Shown piece by piece: positions 40,544 to 49,309 of a stretch of 64,000 bases of DNA; within the stretch, counting starts at the first letter, position 1; every line of letters begins with the position of its first letter. The notes below the pieces were generated by a model. The model saw only the letters and a program-made list of their open reading frames with translations. It was not told the origin of the DNA and did no database searches. Both the position numbers and the translations under genes were made by a program. The stretch is from Caldicellulosiruptor morganii (lineage in GTDB: Bacteria; Bacillota; Thermoanaerobacteria; Caldicellulosiruptorales; Caldicellulosiruptoraceae), in NCBI RefSeq assembly GCF_026810225.1, contig NZ_CP113865.1, forward strand, positions 124,001 through 188,000, given 5' to 3'.

Positions 40544-41149
40544 ATGGATGTAAAAGAATATTTTGATATGCTTGCAGAGAAGTGGGATGAGATTGTATGG
40601 CATGCTCCTGAAAAATTAAATAAAATTATAGAAAAAATCCAGCTAAAAATAGGTGATAAGGTTCTGGATGTTGGATGTGGAACTGGAGTTCTTGTGGAAT
40701 ACATTTTAAAATCTGTCGGGCAGCAGGGAAGCTATCTTGGTGTTGACATCTCAGAAAAGATGATTGAAAAGGCAAAAGAAAAGTATAAAGGGATAGAAAA
40801 TGTAGATTTTGTTTGCAGCGATGCAACAGAGCTTTTTTTCAGGGAGCACTTTGACGCTATCATATGCTACTCGGTTTTTCCCCATATACAGGACAAGGAA
40901 ATGGCAGTAAAAAAGTTTTCACAGATGCTAAAAGAAGGTGGCAGACTTGCAATTGCACATTCGGAGTCAAGAGATAAAATAAATAGCCTTCACAAAAACC
41001 TTCCAGAGCCTGTAAAAAGTCACTTTCTGCCACCAATGAGTAAGATCATAAACATGTGCCAGAATGCAAAGCTAAAAATTGTTTGCAGTATTGACAGCAG
41101 TGAGATGTTTTTGCTAATTGCCCGGAAGACAAATATTAATGATGTTTAG
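40544..41149 (+). CDS. SAM-dependent class I methyltransferase
   Basis: A 201-residue methyltransferase. Motif I is VLDVGCGTGVLVEYI, motif II is LGVDISEKMIEKAK, then FVCSDATELF and FDAIICYSVFPHI. No membrane segment. The substrate is unknown. The ATG at 40544 lies 6 bases after GGTGGAG; upstream in-frame starts overlap that site. It is a single gene between the decarboxylase terminator and the chemoreceptor. Confidence 0.88.
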   Translation: MDVKEYFDMLAEKWDEIVWHAPEKLNKIIEKIQLKIGDKVLDVGCGTGVLVEYILKSVGQQGSYLGVDISEKMIEKAKEKYKGIENVDFVCSDATELFFREHFDAIICYSVFPHIQDKEMAVKKFSQMLKEGGRLAIAHSESRDKINSLHKNLPEPVKSHFLPPMSKIINMCQNAKLKIVCSIDSSEMFLLIARKTNINDV

Positions 41150-41200
41150 TTGCTCATGAAATATTTATATTTTTATTCAGGCAAAAACTCTTCAATTATA

Positions 41201-41229
41201 TTGTGCACAAAGGTAATTTGGAGTATAAT
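41201..41229 (+). promoter_or_regulatory. Putative promoter of the chemoreceptor gene
   Basis: TTGTGC (41201-41206) and TATAAT (41224-41229) are 17 bases apart, 40 bases before the GTG at 41269. Confidence 0.5.
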
Positions 41230-41268
41230 CAAAAATAATGAAGTAATTTTTAAAGGGTGGGGTTGTTT

Positions 41269-43407
41269 GTGAAAAGGGAAAAGAAAAATGTAGAGAAAAA
41301 GCAATCTCTTAAATTTAAACGTCCAGGTTTCAGCAAAGGCGGGCGACTTGCCAAAAAATTTGCTCTGCTGATTATTTCTATTTTAGTCATACCCATTTTG
41401 ATTATTGATGTGATTTCAATCTCTACTTCAGTAAATTCAGTGTTAAACGAGAGTAAAAAGTCATATCTTGCTGCAACCACTGCTACTTCAAGCTACTTTC
41501 AGCTTGCATTCAAGACTGCTCAAAACAATGGCACACAGCTGATGGCAAATGAGCTTGTACAGAGGCTTTACTCCGAGTCCAAACAGGCAGCACTGGACGA
41601 ATTTCAAAAGTTTACTTTGCAATCAGATGCTTTGAAGGTGGTACAGAATTTAATTGTTGCAGACAACATGATTGCAGGAGTTTATATTTTTGTTGATAAG
41701 GAGAGATCTTTATTTGTTCCTTCTTTACCGTTTGAAATAAACTACGATAAATTAAAAAAGACATCATGGTATCAGAAGATAATAGAAGCTGGCGCACCTG
41801 TACTTTTTGAGTCACATTCAGAGGAGTTTGACAGCATAGCAAAGTCAAACAATGCCAACATGCCTGAGTATGCATTTTCTATAGGTATGCCTTTTAGAGA
41901 TATACAAACCAATGAAACTCTTGGTGTTATGGTTCTTGATATCAAGAAACAATGGATGCAAGAAACATTGCAAAACACTCAAATCAGCCAGAATGGTGGA
42001 TATATGCTTGCGGTAAGCCCATCTGGAAATGTCATTTTGCCATCTGAATGGGAAAATAGCTTTAAATCTTTGCCTGATAGAAACACCGAGTTTGTGAAAA
42101 AGATTTTGCAGCAGCAATCAGCCCAGAAAACGGATGGTGCTTTTGATTCTATTTTCAGTGGCAAACCATTTTTGATTACATACTCACAGGTTCCCGACAC
42201 AGGCTGGACTATAGTTGGGATGATTCCAATTTCTCAGCTTGTTTCTTCAGCGCGAAAACTTGAAATTTTGATTATAGTTCTCACAGTTTTGTTCACTATA
42301 GCAGCGCTTGCAGTTGGTATTTACTTTGCACTGAGGATTGTAAGAGATTTAGAAAAAGTGACAAACATCTTTGCCATCGCTGAAAAAGGCGACCTGACTG
42401 TTACACTGGATATCAAAAGGGATGATGAGATAGGGCTTCTTGCTCACAGCTTTAACAATATGGCAAAAAATATAAAGTCTCTGGTAGAAAAAGGTGTGAG
42501 CTTAAGTGGCGAGGTTACAGGGGCTATTTCAACCCTTGCAACGGTTGCCTCAGAGACGGCTACTGCGTCCAATGAGGTTGCAAAAGCCATTTCTGAAATA
42601 GCAGAGGGTGCCTCCAATCAGGCAAGAGAGGCGACAAACGTTGCTCAGACAGTTTCAAAGTTTGGTGAGAGGATAGAGACAATTGTCAGCTCTGCTGAAC
42701 AGATGAGGGCGCTTTCACAAAATGTTGCTCAGCTTTCAACAAGTGGTACTGATGCTGTTGCAACCCTCAACAGTGTTACGCATGACACAGTGCATATAAC
42801 AGATACAATGATTAAAACAATTAACCAGCTTGCAGAGTATTCAAGGTCTATAGGCAAGATTATTCAGGTTTTGGGCAGCATCTCTGAGCAGACAAAACTT
42901 CTTGCATTAAATGCATCCATTGAGGCTGCAAAGGCAGGGGAAGCTGGACGTGGCTTTGCGGTTGTTGCCCAGGAGATTCGAAAGCTTGCCGACCAGTCAA
43001 AAGAGTCAACAAGAGAAGTTGAGGAGATGATAAAGAAAATTGTAAATCAAACAAAAACTGCACAGGAGGTTGCAGACAGGGTAGAAAATGTCATTGATCA
43101 GCAAAATGAAGCGGTTGAAAATGTTGCTTCTGCATTTTCAAATATAAAAGGTGCAATGGATGAACTTGTAGAAGGGATTGAGAACATTACTGAGTCAATT
43201 TCTGCAATTGACAGAGAAAAGGATGTTATCATCCAGAGCATTGAAAATATTTCTGCAATCTCGCAGCAAACAGCAGCATCGTCTGAAGAGGTTTCTGCAT
43301 CAACCGAGGAGCAGCTTGCAGCAATAGAAGAGCTCAGGGCCATGGCAGAGAGCTTGAATAAGCTTGCACAGGACCTGAAAGATGCTATGAGCACCTTCAA
43401 GGTATAA
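41269..43407 (+). CDS. Methyl-accepting chemotaxis protein
   Basis: A 712-residue transmembrane receptor. A basic start is followed by TM1 (about 30-55), an extracellular Cache-like sensor (about 60-335), TM2 (about 338-362), HAMP, and the long signalling coiled coil. The tip reads [23 protein letters not shown], diagnostic of MCPs. Candidate methylation sites are Gln/Glu-rich stretches on each side. The GTG at 41269 lies 6 bases after GGGTGGGG; a GTG at 41257 overlaps this site. The ligand is unknown. CheB at 19664 could adjust its methylation; no other che genes are in view. Confidence 0.95.
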   Translation: MKREKKNVEKKQSLKFKRPGFSKGGRLAKKFALLIISILVIPILIIDVISISTSVNSVLNESKKSYLAATTATSSYFQLAFKTAQNNGTQLMANELVQRLYSESKQAALDEFQKFTLQSDALKVVQNLIVADNMIAGVYIFVDKERSLFVPSLPFEINYDKLKKTSWYQKIIEAGAPVLFESHSEEFDSIAKSNNANMPEYAFSIGMPFRDIQTNETLGVMVLDIKKQWMQETLQNTQISQNGGYMLAVSPSGNVILPSEWENSFKSLPDRNTEFVKKILQQQSAQKTDGAFDSIFSGKPFLITYSQVPDTGWTIVGMIPISQLVSSARKLEILIIVLTVLFTIAALAVGIYFALRIVRDLEKVTNIFAIAEKGDLTVTLDIKRDDEIGLLAHSFNNMAKNIKSLVEKGVSLSGEVTGAISTLATVASETATASNEVAKAISEIAEGASNQAREATNVAQTVSKFGERIETIVSSAEQMRALSQNVAQLSTSGTDAVATLNSVTHDTVHITDTMIKTINQLAEYSRSIGKIIQVLGSISEQTKLLALNASIEAAKAGEAGRGFAVVAQEIRKLADQSKESTREVEEMIKKIVNQTKTAQEVADRVENVIDQQNEAVENVASAFSNIKGAMDELVEGIENITESISAIDREKDVIIQSIENISAISQQTAASSEEVSASTEEQLAAIEELRAMAESLNKLAQDLKDAMSTFKV

Positions 43408-43477
43408 AAGAGTTTTAAAAGCTTTTGCAAAATTATTTCACCAATTTTACAGTTTGGTTACAGATTGAGAAGTTATC

Positions 43478-43549
43478 TTGACTTTGAGAATATGAGTTGA
43501 TAAAATGTTAGCTGTAAGTGAGAGGGTAGTAAAAAGACTATCCTCTCAC
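43478..43549 (+). promoter_or_regulatory. Promoter and 5' stem-loop of the S-layer gene
   Basis: TTGACT (43478-43483) and TAAAAT (43501-43506) are 17 bases apart. Transcription would start near 43513, and the transcript would begin almost directly with a 13-bp hairpin, GTGAGAGGGTAGT (43518-43530) / ACTATCCTCTCAC (43537-43549), with one G-U pair. 5' hairpins of this kind stabilise mRNAs of highly expressed genes. Confidence 0.65.
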
Positions 43550-43583
43550 TAAAAAATAACACAGGGAGGTTTGGTGAGTAGTT

Positions 43584-46500
43584 ATGAAAAGATTTAAAAG
43601 ACTCATCGCTATTGTAACAGTAATGCTTTTTGCCCTCTCAATTATTGCTCCTGCGTTTGCACAGGACGAAGCAACAACAGAAGAGACAGGTTCTGTGTAT
43701 GAGCAGGCAGCAAAGGTTCTTCAGGAAAAGGGTATCTTAAAAGGTAATGAGCAGGGTGACCTGATGCTTAACAAGTCACTCACAAGAGCAGAAATCCTTG
43801 CAATGATTATCAGAGCAACAGGTCAGGAAGATGTCGTCGAAAACTACAAGGATGTAGAACCATCATTCACAGATGTTTCACAAGATCACTGGGCATTTGC
43901 ATATGTTGAGGCAGGAAAGGACCTCGGCATTGTAAATGGGTATCCGAATGGAACATTCAAACCAGACAAACCGGTTAAGTTTGAAGAGCTTTGCAAGATG
44001 CTTGTTGCTGCAAAAGGCGAAAGCCCGGCAGCAGGAAAGTGGCCTTTGAACTATGTAAGAAAAGCTCTTGAACTTGGATTTTTCAATGGAATCGAAGATG
44101 AAGTTGGAATTGGTGATGTTGTAATCAGAGGCCAAGCAGCGGTAGCATTTGCAAATGCATTCTTCCAGCCAGAAAAGACAATAGTTGTGAAAGACGTAAA
44201 GCCGGTTGCAAATGACACAATTGAGGTTTATGTTGATGCATATCTTGGAGATGAAGCAGCAACACTTGAAGATGGAGATGTAATTCCTCTTGACTTTGAG
44301 ATCAAGGATGCATCTGATGAGACAAAGACAGTTGCTGTGACATTGATTGATTCTCAGGCATCAGACTTTGGTGCAGGAAAGCTTGTATTGAAGACAGCAG
44401 CACAGACAGAAGGAGCTACTTATAAGCTTTATTACAAGGGCAATGATACAGGTAAGACTTTTGTAGCTGTACCGGTTCAACTTCAAGTTGTAAAAGTTGA
44501 AGTTCCAAACCTGAAACAGGTTGTTGTAACATTCAACAGAGATGTAAAGGATGTTTATGCACAGGATACAAATAACTATGAGATTAAAGTTGGAGATGCA
44601 GTTAAAAACATTGGCGCTGTTAAACTTAGTGAAGACAAGAAGGTTGTTACATTAAACTTGAAAGATGATTTGGCGAACCAGGACAAAGTAAAAGTTACCT
44701 TGAAAACAGGATTGGGATTGAAAGCAGATTATACAGCAGAAATAGGACCGGTTGTTGATGCACAGGCACCTTCAATTGCAAAAGTAACAGCTATCAATCC
44801 ACAGAAGATTCAGATTGAATTCAGTGAGCCTGTTAAAAATTATGGTACTTCATCAAATTACACAGTCAATGGTATGTATCTTGTAAAACAAGTAAAAGGG
44901 TTTGCAGAGGACAGCTCAATTGATCCGAATGTTATTGTGTTGTACCTGTATACTCCACTTAATGTTGGCAGCAATACTCTCAGTGTTGCAGGCGTAACGG
45001 ATATTGCAGGAAATACTGTTGTTAATCCTAGAGTAAGCTTCAATGTTGCTGAAGATAAATCACCAATTGAGCTAAAGAATGTAAGTGCAACAATGACCCA
45101 GATCAAATTTGAATTCAGCAAAGCTATACAGAATATTGTAAGCATCTCACTATCAAATGGAACAGTTACAGGAACATCAATTGATGGTAATGTAGTAACA
45201 ATCTCACTTGGCGATGACATTACAAGCTGCATACCAGTATCTGGTGCTAGTGTTTCACTTCAAGTGGGTGATTATGCAGGACAAACGGCTACATTTAACA
45301 AGTACATTGTTCCTACAATAGATACAGAAAGACCAACCATTAAATCTGTCAATGTGGCTGATTCAACTACAGTAAAGATAACATTCAGTGAAGATGTAAG
45401 AGTACCAAGTGTGTCGGATAACAAAATAGTTGTGAAAGATAAGGACGGAAATCAAAGAGTAATCAGTGCTATTACATGGGATACAGATGACAGTGGTAAC
45501 CAGATTAAGAACACCTTAAAAGTTACGGTTGCTTCACCGCTGCCGGCGGGTGTTGTGACAGTTGTGGTAAGTGGTGTTGAAGATGCATCACCTCTCAAAA
45601 ATGCAAGCTTACCACAGACTGTAACAGCAACCTTAAGTGATACAACACCACCAAGTGTTGTTGCACCTATTGTTTACAATGATGTTGCCGGTGACACGAC
45701 AGAACTTTATATAACATTTGACAAAACATTGAATGCGGCAAGTGCTAATGCTGTTGCAAATTATAAGTACCTGGATAGCACATATGTAACAAGGGACTTC
45801 AGCGGAGCTTCAGCAACTTTACTTTCCAACGGCAAAACAGTAAAGCTGGTTGTGAAAGACAGCGAATTTGCAAGCATGACATATCTGCAAATAATGGGTG
45901 TTGCTGACACAAATGGTAACAAACTTACAACCGCAGTGCTAAAGAATGGTTCCAATTTTGTCAATGCTGGTGCTGCTATAGTCACAGTTGATGCAAATAA
46001 ATTGCCTGAGGCTGTTTCAACAAATAAGATTAAAGTTTACCTAACAGGTCCTATAAATGAGTATACAATTTACGGTGGCGATTTTGAAGTTAAAGCTGGA
46101 TCAAGTACAATAGACATACTTTATGCAAAGTGGCTGGGCGATGAGAAAGCAGTTGAGCTTAATCTGGCAACTGCTGTAGGCGCTGATGCTAAGAGGGATG
46201 GTAATCCAGTTACTGTTTCAGTAAAGGCTAACTCTGTAACAAAAGATTTGCTTGGAAGATCACTTAATAACGGTTCAGCAGTTGGTCCATTTACAGTTGC
46301 TGATAAGATTGCACCAACAATTTCCTCAGTAGAAGCAGTATTCAATACTACAGCTAATCAGACATATGTAACTGTAAACTTCAGTGAAAATATTACTGTT
46401 GGCAATGTGCTTGATCAGTTCAAGGTTTATATCGGTGGGGCGTTGACACAACCAGATGATATAACAGTTGGTCAGAACAATATTGTTTTCAAGTTTAATG

Positions 46501-46622
46501 GTGACAAGAGATACAGTGCAATCAAAGTTGATTATATACCACATTACAATGGATCTTACAGAGTAAAAGATGGTGCTTCAAACGAGCTTGGACAGACAAG
46601 TGTAACAGCTACATGGAAGTAA
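43584..46622 (+). CDS. SLH-domain surface protein with Ig-like repeats, likely S-layer protein
   Basis: A 1012-residue exported protein. Signal peptide 1-27 (ending AFAQ). Three SLH motifs fill about 35-200 (for example FTDVSQDHWAFAYVEAGKDL and GYPNGTFKPDKPV), binding secondary wall polymer. Then come repeated Ig-like modules with the pattern VKITFSEDV or VTVNFSENI (seen at about 345, 410, 500, 590, 700, 920). It is rich in Val, Thr, Asp and Lys, with almost no Cys. ATG at 43584, ribosome site GGGAGG 17 bases before with a closer GGTGAG. The strong promoter, stable leader hairpin and terminator fit a very abundant protein. Confidence 0.9.
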   Translation: MKRFKRLIAIVTVMLFALSIIAPAFAQDEATTEETGSVYEQAAKVLQEKGILKGNEQGDLMLNKSLTRAEILAMIIRATGQEDVVENYKDVEPSFTDVSQDHWAFAYVEAGKDLGIVNGYPNGTFKPDKPVKFEELCKMLVAAKGESPAAGKWPLNYVRKALELGFFNGIEDEVGIGDVVIRGQAAVAFANAFFQPEKTIVVKDVKPVANDTIEVYVDAYLGDEAATLEDGDVIPLDFEIKDASDETKTVAVTLIDSQASDFGAGKLVLKTAAQTEGATYKLYYKGNDTGKTFVAVPVQLQVVKVEVPNLKQVVVTFNRDVKDVYAQDTNNYEIKVGDAVKNIGAVKLSEDKKVVTLNLKDDLANQDKVKVTLKTGLGLKADYTAEIGPVVDAQAPSIAKVTAINPQKIQIEFSEPVKNYGTSSNYTVNGMYLVKQVKGFAEDSSIDPNVIVLYLYTPLNVGSNTLSVAGVTDIAGNTVVNPRVSFNVAEDKSPIELKNVSATMTQIKFEFSKAIQNIVSISLSNGTVTGTSIDGNVVTISLGDDITSCIPVSGASVSLQVGDYAGQTATFNKYIVPTIDTERPTIKSVNVADSTTVKITFSEDVRVPSVSDNKIVVKDKDGNQRVISAITWDTDDSGNQIKNTLKVTVASPLPAGVVTVVVSGVEDASPLKNASLPQTVTATLSDTTPPSVVAPIVYNDVAGDTTELYITFDKTLNAASANAVANYKYLDSTYVTRDFSGASATLLSNGKTVKLVVKDSEFASMTYLQIMGVADTNGNKLTTAVLKNGSNFVNAGAAIVTVDANKLPEAVSTNKIKVYLTGPINEYTIYGGDFEVKAGSSTIDILYAKWLGDEKAVELNLATAVGADAKRDGNPVTVSVKANSVTKDLLGRSLNNGSAVGPFTVADKIAPTISSVEAVFNTTANQTYVTVNFSENITVGNVLDQFKVYIGGALTQPDDITVGQNNIVFKFNGDKRYSAIKVDYIPHYNGSYRVKDGASNELGQTSVTATWK

Positions 46623-46633
46623 TTGTAGATAAC

Positions 46634-46672
46634 AAAAAGAGGGTGAGTTGAATACTCACCCTCTTTTTATTT
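46634..46672 (+). terminator. Terminator of the S-layer gene
   Basis: A 15-bp perfect stem, AAAAAGAGGGTGAGT (46634-46648) / ACTCACCCTCTTTTT (46654-46668), with a 5-base loop and T-run. Confidence 0.92.
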
Positions 46673-46689
46673 TGGGCTCTATAATAAAT

Positions 46690-46824
46690 AGGCTCTATAA
46701 TAAATATTGGGGTGGGGGAAAAAGGAAAAAATATAGCGCTTATTCTGAATGCCTGCTATAATAGAAACTGTTTTATGACAGAAAACACTCAAAAAGAGAA
46801 GGGAAGCATCCAGAATAAGTGCTT
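46690..46824. repeat. Inverted repeat resembling decayed ISL3-type ends
   Basis: AGCGCTTATTCTGAATGC (46735-46752) faces GCATCCAGAATAAGTGCTT (46806-46824), with two mismatches. Just before it, GGCTCT and TTGGGGTGGG (46691-46717) resemble GGCTCTTTGTC and GTGGGGTGG at 56520-56544, where TTATTCTGAATGCC also follows. It may be a non-autonomous or relic element. Confidence 0.5.
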
Positions 46825-47224
46825 AAGTATGATAAGTATAATTATATCACTGAACTTTTAAAATCTAAGAATATTATTTTTTACCAAATGAATTAGAATT
46901 AAAGTGAAATTAATATATATAAGTGATTGCATATGGTATTGTTTTTTAAGATTGTATTACCAAAATAAGTGTTTATAACATTTAACGCATAATTGAAAAA
47001 GTTAAGAATGGGAAACATTCAGAAAATCCACTTTACTGCTTGACAAAGAGTGTTTTAAGGATAGTTAATTTATAAATACTGATCAATTTGATAGGAAATT
47101 TGTATTGCTTTTAAAAAGATATACATAACAGATCATATAGCTACAAGTAATAGAAGTATTACACTAAAAAAGAAGAATATTAGTAACAGAAAGATATTTA
47201 AATAAAAAGTCAAAAATCTGAGGA
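46825..47224. other. Intergenic stretch with no gene seen
   Basis: AT-rich sequence between the inverted repeat and the convergent end of the gene at 47225. I see no ribosome-site-led frame, tRNA or long hairpin. Confidence 0.5.
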
Positions 47225-48043
47225 TTAAGGCAAAAGAAGCGGATCGCCCACACAGATGCAAGTATCACCCATGTCATTAGCGGTTATTCGTTCAAATTGC
47301 AGTGTTAATGTGTTTACATTTTCAACAGTTACTTCAGCATATACAGGTTTTTTGTTCAGCTCAATTTTGTATTCGCCAATAAGTCTATCATCACCAAATA
47401 TCCTGACCACACCTTTTGAGCCGCTGGTTGAGCAATCAGCAATGACGAGCCAGCAGCTGAATTTTTTAAACTTTCCGTCAATCTTGTATGAAAGGCTAAA
47501 TTTTGCACCATTTGTCCAGTGCTTCCACCAGATGTTTTTGAAAAACTTTTGATAGTTTACAGTAATATTTTCATCATTAAAACCAAATGAAGTATACATC
47601 CCAATGGGTGAAGCACTGAGGTCGGTCAGCCATGTGCCCTCCTTTTTTTTGAACGAGGACATTATTTTAACCTGTTTAGATTTGTCATCAAAAACGTAAT
47701 CCTTTTTTGTTATATTCAGAAATGTAGTAATGATCGATTCAAAATGAACATATCTACGTCCTTTGTAACTCAGGAATGGAAGCTTTTCTGAAATGGTAAT
47801 ATCATCTTTTACAAGGTCGTATTCATATTCCTTTGGCATGTTTGCAAGCTTTTGATTTAATAATTTTACCTGGCTTTGCAGTGAGGAAATTTGCTTTTTG
47901 AGGTTTGCATTTTCAGACTTTAAGTTGTTGTACTGCTTTAGAAGATTTTCATAAAGCTGCCTGTAATCTGGCTTGGTTGAAGCAAGCCCATAAACTGACA
48001 CAAGGAGAAAGAGAGTTGATACCAAAAACATATACTTTTTCAA
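47225..48043 (-). CDS. Secreted coiled-coil protein with NPCBM-like C-terminal domain
   Basis: A 272-residue exported protein. Signal peptide about 1-22 (ending GLAS). A coiled coil at about 30-70 shows a heptad pattern (YNNLKSENANLKKQISSL). The C-terminal 130 residues look like an NPCBM carbohydrate-binding module: SYKIDGKFKKFSCWLV, VRIFGDD, VENVNTLTLQFERI, and the ending CICVGDPLLLP. It starts with TTG at 48043 after AGGAGATGA. Possibly binds plant or cell-wall sugars. It is a single gene, divergent from the export operon at 48456. Confidence 0.78.
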   Translation of the reverse strand: MKKYMFLVSTLFLLVSVYGLASTKPDYRQLYENLLKQYNNLKSENANLKKQISSLQSQVKLLNQKLANMPKEYEYDLVKDDITISEKLPFLSYKGRRYVHFESIITTFLNITKKDYVFDDKSKQVKIMSSFKKKEGTWLTDLSASPIGMYTSFGFNDENITVNYQKFFKNIWWKHWTNGAKFSLSYKIDGKFKKFSCWLVIADCSTSGSKGVVRIFGDDRLIGEYKIELNKKPVYAEVTVENVNTLTLQFERITANDMGDTCICVGDPLLLP

Positions 48044-48433
48044 CAGAAATCATCTCCTTTCAATGTGTAAGATTTTAAATACACTTTGTTACTAAAAATA
48101 TAATTAAATCATGCAAAAATATCAACAAAATAAAATTACATAAAATAAATTTTATATATGTAATGTAAATAATAACTTAAAAATTCAACATTTAGAGACG
48201 ATAATGGCTCATACCAGAAGTATCCAAAACATTAGATGTATCGTTGTGTATTAACCACATAATTGAATAAAATGTATATCTAATTAAGCAAATAATTATC
48301 TTTGCTATGCACTACCAGTTATAGAGGCTATTTAGGTCTACTTTTACATTCCCCTAGATTTTCACATTTCATTAAAATTTGTTTATAGAAATTTAAAAAT
48401 TTATTCATAAATTTTTAAAGAGGAAAAATTTTC
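48044..48433. other. Intergenic stretch between divergent genes
   Basis: Very AT-rich, with runs such as AAATAAATTTTATATATG, and presumably holding promoters for both directions. No single promoter stands out. An ATG at 48434 with AAGAGG upstream opens an overlapping frame into the next gene. Confidence 0.45.
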
Positions 48434-48455
48434 ATGAATAAGGCTAAAGTAAAGT

Positions 48456-49277
48456 ATGAAAATATTCAAATTACTGAAAGCCTGCATAAGCTTCATACTT
48501 GTATTTACTTTTATTTTTGCAATGTTAGTCTTACCATGGGATATATCACATGCCCAATCCAATAGCTCACAAAATTCACAGTCAGATTTAATTGATGTTG
48601 TAAAAAGCTTATCTGGCAGCAAAATCACAATCTACATTGCAAAGCTCTCATCCCAGAGCGATGGCAGAGGTTTTGGAAGAGGTCGAATTGAGCTGACAGG
48701 CAAGACACAAACAATTACAGTTTCAAACAAGACAACAATTGTAACAAGATCATTTCAAAACGGTCAGGTGGTTGAAAAGAAGCTATCAACAAAGGACTTA
48801 AAGACAAACAATATCCTGTACATCTGGTATGCAGATAGCAAAAAGAAAACCATCTCAAAAATACTTGTCCAGGGCACATACGACCCGTATCAGACGCCGG
48901 AGCTGATAGGCATTATTAAAAAAGTTGAGTCAGGCAAAATCACGGTAGTGGTTGCAACAATCGAAAGGCCACAGCCACCACAGAACACATCAAACAATCA
49001 AGCCCAGCAAAGAACAAATCCTCAGCCGCCACAGGGCGGGTTTAGAAGAGGCATGATGAATTTGAAACTATCAAATCAAACAAAGACAGTAGCAATTTCA
49101 AAATCAACAGAAATTGTAACAAGAAATTTTCAAAACGGTCAGATGACAGAAAAGAAGCTGGCAGTAAAGGATTTAAAAGCAAACAACATAGTGTACATCT
49201 GGTATTCTGACAGTAAAAAGACAACTGCAAAAAGGATTATGGTAATGGGAACATATAACCAGAACAGTTCAAAATAA
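48456..49277 (+). CDS. Secreted protein with two repeats, head of export operon
   Basis: A 273-residue exported protein. Signal peptide about 1-33 (ending SHAQ). Two similar domains follow, each with SGKIT, then IVTRxFQNGQxxEKKL, then NNIxYIWYxDSKK, at about 50-145 and 155-265, separated by a Pro/Gln/Asn-rich linker. The repeats resemble small OB-like domains of the DUF5666 type. It shares its transcript direction with the adaptor, ATPase, permease and SLH genes that follow. The start ATG has only a weak ribosome site, AAAGTAAAG. Confidence 0.7.
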   Translation: MKIFKLLKACISFILVFTFIFAMLVLPWDISHAQSNSSQNSQSDLIDVVKSLSGSKITIYIAKLSSQSDGRGFGRGRIELTGKTQTITVSNKTTIVTRSFQNGQVVEKKLSTKDLKTNNILYIWYADSKKKTISKILVQGTYDPYQTPELIGIIKKVESGKITVVVATIERPQPPQNTSNNQAQQRTNPQPPQGGFRRGMMNLKLSNQTKTVAISKSTEIVTRNFQNGQMTEKKLAVKDLKANNIVYIWYSDSKKTTAKRIMVMGTYNQNSSK

Positions 49278-49309
49278 CACAGTAAAAAAGCGAAAGGAAG
49301 GGTGTGCAT

